The notes under the pieces: model-generated
Told to the model about the DNA's origin: nothing
What the model saw: the letters and a program-made list of their open reading frames with translations, nothing else
Database searches by the model: none
Made by a program: the position numbers and the translations under genes
DNA from: Marinimicrobium hydrolyticum
GTDB lineage: Bacteria; Pseudomonadota; Gammaproteobacteria; Pseudomonadales; Cellvibrionaceae
Length of the DNA: 64,000 nt
Reading direction: 5' to 3'
NCBI RefSeq assembly: GCF_030848505.1
Contig: NZ_JAVDDU010000002.1
Coordinates: 558,001 to 622,000, forward strand
Shown: positions 18,436-27,268 of the stretch, piece by piece
How the letters are laid out: each line of letters begins with the position of its first letter
Numbering within the stretch: the first letter of the stretch is position 1

Positions 18436-19263
18436 TCACTTTACTTTTGGCGTTAAAATCTGGAATTTCTCACTTAGCAAGTAGCGAAGAAAGCTTGTGT
18501 TCATCCGATCCGCTAACCAGCGGTACCCCGACCATTTCTGAGAAAGCAATAGAGACAACTTACTTCCAAAAACTTCCGAATCCTTGGCGATCTGATCGAT
18601 CCGCTCTCCGTATCGATGCCCACTCGGGCCGGCGTAGTGGATAAAATAGCTTCGGAATCTCGTGTGAGTTTCGGGGATGACTCGAGTATGATTAAAGCGA
18701 TACCCCAAGTCATGCACTTTAAGACCCAGAGCGTTGATTCGATGATTTATGAAGGGTTGGTCGTTCAGCAAGTTTCTATGCTTTGAACGGAACTCGCCTT
18801 TAGCCCACTCAGATAAACCAGGGGCGTCCGGGTTGAGCAGCTCTTTATGCTCTTTGCTCAGCACCATCATGCCAGCGTTAATATAGGGATTAACCCAATC
18901 GACCTGACCCAACACCTCCTGGGTGACCACCTTATCCCGGCCACTCTGCGAATACTTCTCTTCGTTCGCCGCACCGATGTGAGTTTCCGGCGTAAGATCA
19001 AACACAGAGGGTGAGTTAGGTGCGACTAAAATGTCGGTGTCGATGAACGCAATTCGGTCATATTCGGAGAACAGGTCGTATAACTGAAATCGCTCGTAGG
19101 TCGGAAGACCACAGCGCTCGCCCATCTTTTGCTGGTCCAGCACAACGAAATCTGCGCCACACTTCTTGGCATACTCGCTAAGCAGCGGATGTGTGAAACG
19201 AGACATTCTCCAAAATTTATCGCCAATAGTGATTGTGACGATAGCATTTCTGTTGGCTTTCAT
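18436..19263 (-). CDS. GT8-like glycosyltransferase
   Basis: 275 aa. The pattern fits GT8/glycogenin-like transferases: ERFQLYDLFSEYDRIAFIDTDILV with the metal-binding DTD (residues 75-77), then YINAGMMVLS and DQPFINHRIN. The C-terminal HYAGPSGHR matches the His/Gly donor-phosphate loop. The start at ATG 19263 is set by AAGGAGG 6 nt upstream; the longer frame to 19293 would swallow this site. It lies in the minus-strand GT cluster, 8 bp before the downstream GT and 324 bp after the upstream GT4. It probably adds a hexose or uronic acid; unknown which. Confidence 0.8.
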   Translation of the reverse strand: MKANRNAIVTITIGDKFWRMSRFTHPLLSEYAKKCGADFVVLDQQKMGERCGLPTYERFQLYDLFSEYDRIAFIDTDILVAPNSPSVFDLTPETHIGAANEEKYSQSGRDKVVTQEVLGQVDWVNPYINAGMMVLSKEHKELLNPDAPGLSEWAKGEFRSKHRNLLNDQPFINHRINALGLKVHDLGYRFNHTRVIPETHTRFRSYFIHYAGPSGHRYGERIDQIAKDSEVFGSKLSLLLSQKWSGYRWLADRMNTSFLRYLLSEKFQILTPKVK

Positions 19264-19587
19264 AACGGCCTCCTTGGCACTGGAAAGTGACACGGCTCAC
19301 GAAGTAGCTTGCGCGCTTTCTTGCCCGTTCATTATCTACATCGAAATGCTCAAGGCAATGGCTTTAAAGAGACTGGGCGCACATTGCTTTGCTCGGGAGG
19401 ATTGTACTGCCACTTTTTTACAGAAAGATGAATCCGAGCACGTTACAGGAATATTTATTCGGCGCCGAGCTACATAAAGAATTGGTTAAAGGACGGAAGA
19501 AAAGAAATAAAGCGTAAGAAAGTATTATGGAAGCGCTGGCATGAAATCACACAGGCGCCTAGCCCCCCCAGAAAAGGTTTGTTCGGG
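19264..19587. other. 324-bp gene-free stretch inside the minus-strand GT cluster
   Basis: This separates the GT8-like gene from the GT4 at 19588. The only long frame (plus strand, from 19166) overlaps the GT8-like gene antisense and looks like a shadow. A promoter for the 19263 gene should be here, so the five-gene cluster may be two transcription units. A run of purines (19481-19521 region) is the only compositional feature. No terminator was recognised. Confidence 0.45.
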
Positions 19588-20784
19588 TTACGAAAGATTA
19601 CAGCTCTCCGTGCCAAAGGTGGCGTCGCTTGGATACAACCTCTTTGAGTGATCCACGTGTTCAATTATCGATGATACAGAGGCTAAGCTTGACTCCAGAT
19701 CGAAATTGTCCTCCATATGCTTTCGTCCCCAATTCCCGAGCATGTCTGCCGTACCCGGCTCGTCTAGTAACTTTTTCATGTAAGCCGCCATACCCGATAC
19801 ATCCCGCTCTCCCACCAGGTAACCTGTGCGCCCATGAAGCACCGCACTGCTTATGCCCGAATGACGGGTGGAAACTACGGGGAGCCCCGTAGCAGCCGCC
19901 TCCATAATGCTGTTGGGAACGCCTTCAATATCCCCATCGCGTGCCGTAACGGAGTGCTGGACGTAGCAACGCGCCCGTGACAAGCAGAGGGCGACTTGGT
20001 CTTGTGGTTGGGGCCCAGGCAGCAGGACGTTTTCCCGCAAGCCCAAGGCTTCTACGATGTCGTGCACGACCCCATCCAGCGGGCCTTGTCCAATTAGCTC
20101 CAGACGGGCTTTGGGAAATTCTTCGACCACCTCCTTAAACGCCATCAGTAAGAGGTGGGGAGCTTTCTTTTCAACAAACCTTCCCACACTCACGAAGACT
20201 TGGTCATTGTTGCTCGGGGTGATGGGTGAAAAATTCTGCAGATTGACGCCGCCAAATTCTACGTGGATCTTTTCCTCGGGCGCGCCCAACTTAACCAACC
20301 GCTCTTTTATGGCATACGACTTAGCAATAATCGCGGAGCAGGTCGAAAACATCTTGCGGTACTCGTCGCCAAAGTCTTCGACGGTTCTTTTCGCGGACGC
20401 ATCGTAACCCCTAAAGTATACGACCAAAGGGATGCCGAGGTTTCGGCAAGCCGACTCAACCCGAAGCCCTAATGGGCCAAATTGCGCGAGGACAGCACGG
20501 GGTTTTATGTTTTTGATAGCAGCGTGGTAACTTCGACGACAACCCAGACGGTCGGCATGTTTAACGCCCAGCGCGCGATCCAACCTATGCAAAGCGCGCT
20601 TGTAGTAACTGGGTTCGTCAGCAGGACGGTCGGAACGAGCGGCGTAGCGGCCGTAGATGGCCACTGTTTTGAAGTGCAGCCCTTTTTCCTGAGCCGCTAC
20701 GAACGTTTGTGTTAGGACTGAAGCTCCATCTTTCACTATGCACAACGGACCCTCAGGCCAGCGGGCCTTGGGTTTTGAAATCAT
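19588..20784 (-). CDS. glycosyltransferase family 4 (WcaL/AmsK-like)
   Basis: 398-aa GT-B enzyme. Features: LAQFGPLGLRV and VVYFRGYDAS in the acceptor domain, VSVGRFVEKKAPHLLL at the start of the donor domain, LIGQGPL, and EGVPNSIMEAAATGLPVVSTRHSG with the conserved acidic pair. The RFVEKKAP / HSVTARDGDIEG pattern resembles colanic-acid and amylovoran transferases (WcaL, AmsK/AmsD), which transfer galactose or similar sugars. GGAAGG precedes the ATG. It follows the ABC flippase gene by 30 bp. Confidence 0.87.
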   Translation of the reverse strand: MISKPKARWPEGPLCIVKDGASVLTQTFVAAQEKGLHFKTVAIYGRYAARSDRPADEPSYYKRALHRLDRALGVKHADRLGCRRSYHAAIKNIKPRAVLAQFGPLGLRVESACRNLGIPLVVYFRGYDASAKRTVEDFGDEYRKMFSTCSAIIAKSYAIKERLVKLGAPEEKIHVEFGGVNLQNFSPITPSNNDQVFVSVGRFVEKKAPHLLLMAFKEVVEEFPKARLELIGQGPLDGVVHDIVEALGLRENVLLPGPQPQDQVALCLSRARCYVQHSVTARDGDIEGVPNSIMEAAATGLPVVSTRHSGISSAVLHGRTGYLVGERDVSGMAAYMKKLLDEPGTADMLGNWGRKHMEDNFDLESSLASVSSIIEHVDHSKRLYPSDATFGTESCNLS

Positions 20785-20814
20785 GCCTTCCCCCTATTAT
20801 TCCTTGTGTGGGAC

Positions 20815-22629
20815 TTACTCCTCCAACAGCTCGGGCTCCCCCGTCATTTCCATAAGCTGCTTGAACGAAGCGTTCTTTTCCATCATATCTTGGCACGACC
20901 CTACACTCTCAACCGCTCCATGATCCATTAGGATGATGCGATCGGACATTTTTAGAGATGCGGGACGGTGAGAAATTATAAGAATAATAAGGTTATGCTT
21001 AATTTTGTTCAACGTCTTGAGCAGCTTGTATTCGGATTCCATATCCAAAGCACTTGTAGGTTCGTCCAGAACCAAAAGATCACTCTGCTTGTATAGGGCA
21101 CGGGCTATGCCAATTCTCTGGCGCTGGCCACCGCTAAGCAATTTGCCATCTTGACCCAGGTTGGTCTTCAAACCCTTCGGAAGCTCGTCGACAAAGTCAT
21201 CGGCATTTGCCATGGTTATCGCTTGCTTAACCCTATCCAGGTCAATCTTGTCTGCCGGTACGCCAAAGGCGACATTGTTGATAACATCGTCATCCAGGAT
21301 AAAAATGCTTTGCGCGACATAGCTCAAGCTGTTTCTGAAAGCACTGAGATTATCGTTCGTCAGGGCCTGGCCATTAACAATAATGCTACCCGATTCCGGG
21401 GTGAGCAGCCCTAACAGCAAATCTGCAAGGGTGGACTTACCTGAGCCAGAATGACCGGCCAACGAATATATATAGCCGCGCTCAAACTGTAAGCTCACCT
21501 GATCCACCGCTCTTTGCCCCGCTTTCGGATATGAAAAAGAAACATCTTTCAGCTCGACGGTTTTAATGGGTATGGCTTCTTTGGCGGCAGGCGGCTCCTT
21601 GTATTTTTTCAGGGCTTCTACTTCGTCCAGCACCACCTTGGCGACGGAGCCATGGCCACTCAAACTGGAAATCGATTTGTACACCTGCTGCATCGTGGGC
21701 AGAAGTTTGTACCCGGCCAAGGCGTAGATACTAAGGATCGGCACTACCGATCGGATATCATCCTGGGTGGTTAAAAGCACCAGTGCGAGTATTAATATTG
21801 CGCCAAACGAAATGGATTCAATAATAAACTTTGGCAATTCTCCCGAAAGGGCAATGAAGGCCTGAGAGCGCAACCCTCTGACGTTTATGTCATCAAACTG
21901 CTTAATATAATTTCTTTCCATCGAGCCCAGCCTGACGTCCTTTATACCAATAAACGACTCCGACAGTATGCTTTGGACCTTACTATTTTTCGTAGACACC
22001 ACTTCCCCATGACGAACGAGAGCCTTACGTAAAAATATATACGTCGCCAGGTATGAGCCCCCAATCAATACGGCCGCAATCAGTGCCAATAGCGGATCCA
22101 GGACCAACAAACCGATGAGGATGATCAACGCCACGAACAACTGACTGGTGAGAAGCAGGAATGGTTGAAAAACCATGTACACAAACCGCGGTATTTGTTG
22201 CGCTACGATGGATATTAGCTTGTTGTAATTCTTGGTTTTGTGGAATAGGTAATCCCTAAATAGAAAGCTTCGATAGACGGTTTGCTGTAGTTGGCTACCA
22301 AGCTTCACCGAAAACTTGTAGGTGAACCACATGGTGAGGCCCGCCACGGCGTTTGAGAGAAGAATCAGGGCTAGTGAACCTACTGCGGTGGCGAGGATAA
22401 ACTGCATGTCAGTGGTGAACCCACCAATTTCATACGCATAAGACAGCACACGATTGGTGTGAATCATTTCCGGGTTTGAAAGTACGGAAATAAATGGACC
22501 AATACTGGCAATGCCTACCACCTGAAAAAATGCAGCGAGGAAAAAGAAAAGCTGTAGGCCAACATAGTATTTTATGGTTCGGCTATCGAGTACTTTAAAG
22601 ATATTCTTAATGACAGTCAGGATATACAT
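20815..22629 (-). CDS. ABC transporter, fused permease/ATPase (PglK/MsbA-like flippase)
   Basis: 604-aa half transporter. Residues 1-~330 contain about six membrane helices (type IV exporter fold). The nucleotide-binding domain starts ~355, with Walker A GHSGSGKST (392-400), the signature LSGGQRQRIGIARAL, Walker B LLVLDEPTSALD and the H-loop SHRP. All ATPase residues are intact. The sequence style (long linker, SYVAQSIFILDDDVINNVAFG) fits the PglK-like flippases that move lipid-linked oligosaccharides across the inner membrane. It sits between two GT4 genes, 9 bp after one, and no Wzx-type flippase was seen in the window, so it may be the flippase of this EPS. That assignment is inference. 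Confidence 0.88.
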   Translation of the reverse strand: MYILTVIKNIFKVLDSRTIKYYVGLQLFFFLAAFFQVVGIASIGPFISVLSNPEMIHTNRVLSYAYEIGGFTTDMQFILATAVGSLALILLSNAVAGLTMWFTYKFSVKLGSQLQQTVYRSFLFRDYLFHKTKNYNKLISIVAQQIPRFVYMVFQPFLLLTSQLFVALIILIGLLVLDPLLALIAAVLIGGSYLATYIFLRKALVRHGEVVSTKNSKVQSILSESFIGIKDVRLGSMERNYIKQFDDINVRGLRSQAFIALSGELPKFIIESISFGAILILALVLLTTQDDIRSVVPILSIYALAGYKLLPTMQQVYKSISSLSGHGSVAKVVLDEVEALKKYKEPPAAKEAIPIKTVELKDVSFSYPKAGQRAVDQVSLQFERGYIYSLAGHSGSGKSTLADLLLGLLTPESGSIIVNGQALTNDNLSAFRNSLSYVAQSIFILDDDVINNVAFGVPADKIDLDRVKQAITMANADDFVDELPKGLKTNLGQDGKLLSGGQRQRIGIARALYKQSDLLVLDEPTSALDMESEYKLLKTLNKIKHNLIILIISHRPASLKMSDRIILMDHGAVESVGSCQDMMEKNASFKQLMEMTGEPELLEE

Positions 22630-22638
22630 GTATTGTCT

Positions 22639-23757
22639 CTACTCATTCCCTAGTTTGGCCAGTGCAGGCTGCAGTAGCGTGTCATACAGCTGGCGCGTTC
22701 CTACCGCATTGGTTTCGGCACGGTAGCTGTGACCCAAGGCAACGTCTTGAGGCCCTTTACCGCTAAGATGATGAATTACTTGCTGAGCGTACCCCTCAAC
22801 GGAATGGTCTTGCACGAGCAGTTGTGGGTAAGCCGCCAAAATCTCTGTGAGCCCACCAACATCGTGAGCAATCAACGGAGTGCCCAGTGCCAAAGACTCC
22901 AATGCCGTCATCGGAGTTCCCTCATGATCTGAGCACATAACGATGAGATCCAACGAGCTAATGCAAGCTGGCATATCCTCCCGGTGCCCGTGAAACCGTA
23001 CCCAGCGGGCAACGCCAAGGCTTTCAGCCTGCTGCTGAAGCTGTTCCCGTAATCGGCCATCGCCAATGACATGAAATCGGAATTGGCGCTCGGGGAAGTG
23101 CGCCACAATAGCCGGCACCATACTCAGAAACAGGTCGATCCGCTTCACCGGCTCCAAGCGGCCTATTATACCTATATGCACGTGTTCTGGTTCAGACTGA
23201 CGGAAATCGGCGGTTTTTACCTTGGATTGGAGCGCTGGGACATCAATGCCGTTATGAATAACGTGAATCATGCGCTCGGGAAATAGGTGCTGCAGTTTAA
23301 GGTGAAGATTGGCGGAAACAGCGATCACGCCTTGCTGAAGGAAGCGCCCCGTTAGCCTATCTGCCATGACCTGCAACCGCTGCAAGCCACGGGGGGCGAA
23401 TTCCGGCGCGCCATGGCTGGTACGGATGGACTTGGCCCGGACACTGAGTACGTTGGCGATGCTGCCGAGAATATTCTCTTTTTGCCGATGGGTATGCACT
23501 ATATGTGGCTGAAATCCGTTCATTTGACGACGGAGCTGCCTCACAATAGCCAAACTACCCATGCTCGTTTCGTCGAGAACCACAACCGGCACATTCAGCC
23601 GCTTTAGCTCCTGCTCCAACCGGCCCGGATTCATCAAAACCACTTGCAACTCACACTGGTGCTTTAAATGACTAAGCAAGGTATAAGCCTGTACCTCCGC
23701 TCCCGCCCAAAGATCACCGGAAATGATGTGCATTACACGCAGTGGTGATTCACTCAT
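22639..23757 (-). CDS. glycosyltransferase family 4
   Basis: 372 aa from ATG 23757. Acceptor domain: RVMHIISGDLWAGAEVQAYTLL and HIVHTHRQKENILG; donor domain: HIGIIGRLEPVKRIDLFLSMV, FHVIGDG, and CSDHEGTPMTALESLALGTPLIAHDVGG, all typical of GT4. The start is uncertain: the frame extends to 23829, and ATG 23775 directly abuts AAGG; 23757 gives the usual short N-terminus. It is the first gene of a minus-strand run with the ABC flippase 9 bp downstream. Confidence 0.87.
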   Translation of the reverse strand: MSESPLRVMHIISGDLWAGAEVQAYTLLSHLKHQCELQVVLMNPGRLEQELKRLNVPVVVLDETSMGSLAIVRQLRRQMNGFQPHIVHTHRQKENILGSIANVLSVRAKSIRTSHGAPEFAPRGLQRLQVMADRLTGRFLQQGVIAVSANLHLKLQHLFPERMIHVIHNGIDVPALQSKVKTADFRQSEPEHVHIGIIGRLEPVKRIDLFLSMVPAIVAHFPERQFRFHVIGDGRLREQLQQQAESLGVARWVRFHGHREDMPACISSLDLIVMCSDHEGTPMTALESLALGTPLIAHDVGGLTEILAAYPQLLVQDHSVEGYAQQVIHHLSGKGPQDVALGHSYRAETNAVGTRQLYDTLLQPALAKLGNE

Positions 23758-24066
23758 AACTGTTTGCGTTCGCATCCTTATCCGCAGCCGGCTCGCCGCC
23801 CATCGGTCTGCCGCTATGCCATCGCGCATGCTACCGCTAAAGCAACAACACTTAAAGTAGGAGTGTCGGGATTGTGTTGTATGGAATGCATAATTCTCAG
23901 GAATGGACCCTGACCGTAGGTCACTCTCCGGAGCACTCTACCAAGATCGAGGAGGCTTTACATAACATTGACGCATGTTGCATTATTGTGACATGGTGCC
24001 GAACCCACCCCCCAAACGCGCCAAAAGAACGATAAGCCACTTTGGACTTGTAGGGACCAGAAGCCA
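23758..24066. other. 309-bp divergent intergenic region
   Basis: This lies between the minus-strand GT4/flippase operon and the plus-strand pair of ParB/Srx-motif genes, so it must carry promoters both ways. A TTGACG at about 23970 could be a -35 element for the plus strand, but no matching -10 is convincing. No RNA gene or repeat recognised. Confidence 0.4.
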
Positions 24067-24939
24067 ATGTTAGCCACTCCCGTCAAAGCGTTAATTAAAT
24101 CTTCCCTGGAAGCCTTGTGCCTTGAGGTGAGGAGGATCGAGCGCGCCCCTGCGTTGGCGCCCGTGTATAAGTGCGTAGAGGAGACGCACCGAAAGGCAAA
24201 CTCCGGCCGAAAAGCAGCTTACATGTGCCCCTTATCCGAGCTGCGAACATTTAACGGTTTTACGTTTTCCAACGATGGGTGGCACCCATTTGTCGCCACC
24301 ACAGACGAATATCTCAATGCGGGCCACAGGGGATATACAGGTTCGATTTTGGAACAGTTCTACCAGAAATGGCAACCTAAGGATGCATTGGAGGCACTCA
24401 TAGGCGCCAGTCACGGCCCAAAAGTTCTTCGTGAATTCCCGGCCTATACCTCGCACCTGCCCTGGCTGGAGATCCGTCCAGAAGAACGAGAAGCCGTAAT
24501 GGCAAAAAATATTCGGGATGAGAATCGATGCGCGGGCAATATCAAGCTTGATGCATCATCCGGCTACGGTCTACACGGGCCAGTTAGCCCCGAAAAAGCA
24601 GAAATTGAGTACCGCCGTATCGTCCGCATTGCTGAGTCTATCAGCAAGCATGGCTTTGACCGCGCCAAGGCGGGTGAGGATGTTACCGTAACTGCTGTGG
24701 AGCGCGGGGGGGAATACCGGTTTTGTATTTCACACGGCCAGCATAGGGTGGCGGTTTTGGCCGCTCTCGGGCATGAGGAAGTTCCTGTTTCGCTGATCAG
24801 GGTTGTATCCCTGAATGAAGTCAATCATTGGCCACAAGTTTACCGCGGGGTGTGGTCTAAAGCTGAGGCTGAGGCCTACATTGATCACTTGTTCGAGTTT
24901 GACGCTCACCAATGGGCCGCCGCCCGTGGGCTGGTCTAG
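24067..24939 (+). CDS. protein of unknown function with ParB/sulfiredoxin-like motif, tandem copy 1
   Basis: 290 aa; not a family I recognise. The N-terminal ~60 residues are basic, then a conserved block with GWHPFVATT and YTGSILEQFYQKWQP, and LREFPAYTSHLPW. Residues ~222-245 (SHGQHRVAVLAALGHEEVPV) look like the GxHRxxAxxxLG box II of ParB/sulfiredoxin-fold proteins, where the loop binds a nucleotide; the preceding strand ends in a turn as in that fold. It has no HTH or DNA-binding tail, so it is not a partition protein. The fold superfamily includes kinases, so a phosphotransferase acting on a metabolite or glycan is conceivable. No signal peptide. It is colinear with 25140-26012. Assignment rests on one motif. 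Confidence 0.6.
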   Translation: MLATPVKALIKSSLEALCLEVRRIERAPALAPVYKCVEETHRKANSGRKAAYMCPLSELRTFNGFTFSNDGWHPFVATTDEYLNAGHRGYTGSILEQFYQKWQPKDALEALIGASHGPKVLREFPAYTSHLPWLEIRPEEREAVMAKNIRDENRCAGNIKLDASSGYGLHGPVSPEKAEIEYRRIVRIAESISKHGFDRAKAGEDVTVTAVERGGEYRFCISHGQHRVAVLAALGHEEVPVSLIRVVSLNEVNHWPQVYRGVWSKAEAEAYIDHLFEFDAHQWAAARGLV

Positions 24940-25139
24940 GTGACACAATAAAAATATTATACGCTTCTTTCTCCAAGCACGCCTCATAAGTCAACAAGGG
25001 CGCGCCACCCTACAGCTTTCCGTTCGTAAAGCTAGTGCCTTGCGGGAAGAACCCATGTTACATTTAGGTTAAACGCCCGAACTCCGTGGGGGCAGCGAAG
25101 AATGCTTTACCACTCTTCTAGGACTGGGGGCTTCTTTCA

Positions 25140-26012
25140 ATGCTTAGACGTGCAGCTAAGGTCTTAGTCAAGCGCTCGCTAGGTGCGCTAGGACTGGAAA
25201 TACGACGAATTGAAGGCGGTGACCCACCGGCTCCGGTGTACCGCGATTTGAAGGAAGCCCAAAGAAGGACCCGATCGGGCAACCGCGCCACTTATCAATG
25301 CCCACTATCCCAACTTTGCACCTTCAGCGGCCTTACATTTGACCCAGATGGCTGGCACCCGTTTGTGGCGACGACGAACGAGTATCTACGGGCAAACAGG
25401 GGCACTTATTCTGGCTCCGTTCTGGAGAATTTTTATCAAAAATGGCGGCCTACCGATGCGCTCGACGCTCTAATTGGCGCCACGGGGCCTGACATACTGC
25501 GTGAATTTCCCTCCTACACTCTACATTTTCCTTGGATGGATATACTTCCCGACGAGCGGGCCTCTGTAATGGCCAAAAACATACGCAATGAAAACCGGTG
25601 GTCAGGAAAAATTGACCTCACTGCGTCCTCGGGCTATGGACTACACGGACCGGTATCCCCAAAAAAGGGGCAAATCGAATACGCTCGAATCGTGCGCACA
25701 GCCAAATCCATCCGCAAGCACGGGTTTGACCGCGCCAAAGCGGGGGAAGACATCACCGTAGCCGCGATAGAAAGAGAGGGCGAGTACCGCTTTTGCATCA
25801 TTCACGGCCAGCACCGCGTGGCGGCGCTCGCCGCCCTTGGTTATGAACATGTGCCAGTATCGCTCTCCCGAATGCTTTTTCTCAGCGAAGTTGAGCACTG
25901 GCCACAGGTCTATCGCGGTATTTGGTCTCGCTCTGAAGCTGTGGAGTACGTCAACCACCTGTTCGACTTCAAGCCCTACCCGTGGGCACGTGCCAAGGGG
26001 CTGGCAGGGTAG
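25140..26012 (+). CDS. protein of unknown function with ParB/sulfiredoxin-like motif, tandem copy 2
   Basis: 290 aa, exactly the same length as its neighbour at 24067 and aligning without visible gaps over most of its length. Shared blocks: GWHPFVATTNEYL, YSGSVLENFYQKWRP, LREFPSYT, SSGYGLHGPVSP and the motif HGQHRVAALAALGYEHVPV (residues ~223-241). Because the conserved Gly, His, Arg and the GYGLHGP loop are kept in both copies they are likely functional sites. The 200-bp gap to copy 1 contains no gene. It sits upstream of a membrane GT2 and a DegT aminotransferase, in the middle of the EPS locus, which points to a role in building or modifying the polymer. Confidence 0.6.
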   Translation: MLRRAAKVLVKRSLGALGLEIRRIEGGDPPAPVYRDLKEAQRRTRSGNRATYQCPLSQLCTFSGLTFDPDGWHPFVATTNEYLRANRGTYSGSVLENFYQKWRPTDALDALIGATGPDILREFPSYTLHFPWMDILPDERASVMAKNIRNENRWSGKIDLTASSGYGLHGPVSPKKGQIEYARIVRTAKSIRKHGFDRAKAGEDITVAAIEREGEYRFCIIHGQHRVAALAALGYEHVPVSLSRMLFLSEVEHWPQVYRGIWSRSEAVEYVNHLFDFKPYPWARAKGLAG

Positions 26013-26128
26013 CGGGCAATTGTGGGTTTAGCCGCTAGATCATTAACTCCCACCCAAGGGTTTCCCTTTGCCATAGCCCATGCTGCCTGTAGAATATCGG
26101 GCACTTAAAGCCATGGGAGAGGTTTGTG

Positions 26129-27268
26129 ATGTTGAAGACGCTATTTTGGCTGTTTGCCGTGGGATCGGTGTACAGTTACTTTCTTTATCCCATTATTTTG
26201 AAGTGCCTCTCTCTGCTGCGCGCTCGCGCCCCAAAGCCCGGCCAGGATCCCCAGCCATTGTCGTTGTCGGTTATTGTGACCGCTTACAACGAGGCGGAAA
26301 GAATTCGCGAAAAAATTGAGAACACCCTCGAATTGAGCTTTGATCCAGAGCGTTTGGAGCTGATTATTGCGTCGGACTGCTCTGACGACGGTACCGACGA
26401 CATCGTTCGTGAATACGCCGATAAAGGTGTCAAGCTTGTACGCGCGGCTGAACGCCTAGGCAAAGAAAACGCCCAGAAGACCGCCATTGAACAAGCCAGT
26501 GGGGATGTGATCGTATTCTCTGACGTGGCCACCCGCATTCCACAGGACGCGCTGGTGGAGTTGGAGCGTTACTTTCAAGATCCTACCGTTGGTGCCGTGT
26601 CCAGTGAAGACCGGTTTATCAGTCAGAGCGGCGAGATCGCTGGCGAAGGCGCCTATGTGAAATACGAAATGTGGCTCCGGCGCCAGGAATCTCAGTTAGC
26701 TGGATTGGTGGGCTTAAGCGGTTCATTTTTTGCGGCACGCAAAACGGTTTGCGAACAGTGGGATATTCACTCCCCCAGCGACTTCAACACCGCCTTGAAT
26801 GCGGCGCGTCTTGGCTTGCGCGCTGTGACCGCTCCTAAGGTATTGGGCTACTATCGCGACTTAAAAGACCCGCGCAAAGAGTACCTACGCAAAGTAAGGA
26901 CTGTACTGCGTGGTATGGCCGGCCTGGCGCGGCATAAAGAAGTGCTGAACCCCGCGCGGTTTGGCCTGTTCGCCTTTCAGGTTTTCTCGCACAAACTTAT
27001 GCGCTGGCTGGTGCCCTGGTTCCTGGTCGGGTTGTTTTTCACCACACTTCCGCTCATAAATACCCATCCCATTTTTATGGCGGCTCTTGTGGCGCAGGTA
27101 CTTTTCTATGGCCTTGCGCTTTTGGGTCAACTGCTGCCGGGCACCCGGACCCAGGCGCTGGTAAAAATTGTTTACTTTTTTGTGCAGGTCAACCTGGCGA
27201 TATTGGACTCCTCCATTAAATTTTTACGCGGCAATCGGATGACCACATGGAAGCCCTCCGCACGCTGA
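26129..27268 (+). CDS. membrane-anchored glycosyltransferase family 2
   Basis: 379 aa. One N-terminal helix, the GT2 domain (SLSVIVTAYNEAERI, IASDCSDDGTDD, VFSDVATRIP in the DxD position, GLSGSFFAARK), then three to four C-terminal helices. The topology matches processive or single-addition membrane GT2 enzymes of the IcaA/ExoM-like group. ATG 26129 is chosen over GTG 26126 since GGGAGAGG lies 6 nt upstream. The DegT gene overlaps its end by 22 bp. The first metal-binding Asp pair reads SDVA, not the usual DADx, a small deviation from the family. Confidence 0.85.
   Translation: MLKTLFWLFAVGSVYSYFLYPIILKCLSLLRARAPKPGQDPQPLSLSVIVTAYNEAERIREKIENTLELSFDPERLELIIASDCSDDGTDDIVREYADKGVKLVRAAERLGKENAQKTAIEQASGDVIVFSDVATRIPQDALVELERYFQDPTVGAVSSEDRFISQSGEIAGEGAYVKYEMWLRRQESQLAGLVGLSGSFFAARKTVCEQWDIHSPSDFNTALNAARLGLRAVTAPKVLGYYRDLKDPRKEYLRKVRTVLRGMAGLARHKEVLNPARFGLFAFQVFSHKLMRWLVPWFLVGLFFTTLPLINTHPIFMAALVAQVLFYGLALLGQLLPGTRTQALVKIVYFFVQVNLAILDSSIKFLRGNRMTTWKPSAR

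Noticed and set aside
19166-19477. 103-aa plus-strand frame in the gap inside the GT cluster
   Set aside because: Its first third is antisense to the GT8-like gene and the rest has no recognisable domain or ribosome binding site; it is treated as a shadow frame.
24067-26012. ParB partition proteins or a plasmid-type partition locus
   Set aside because: There is no ParA, no HTH domain and no parS-like repeats; only one motif of the fold is shared.
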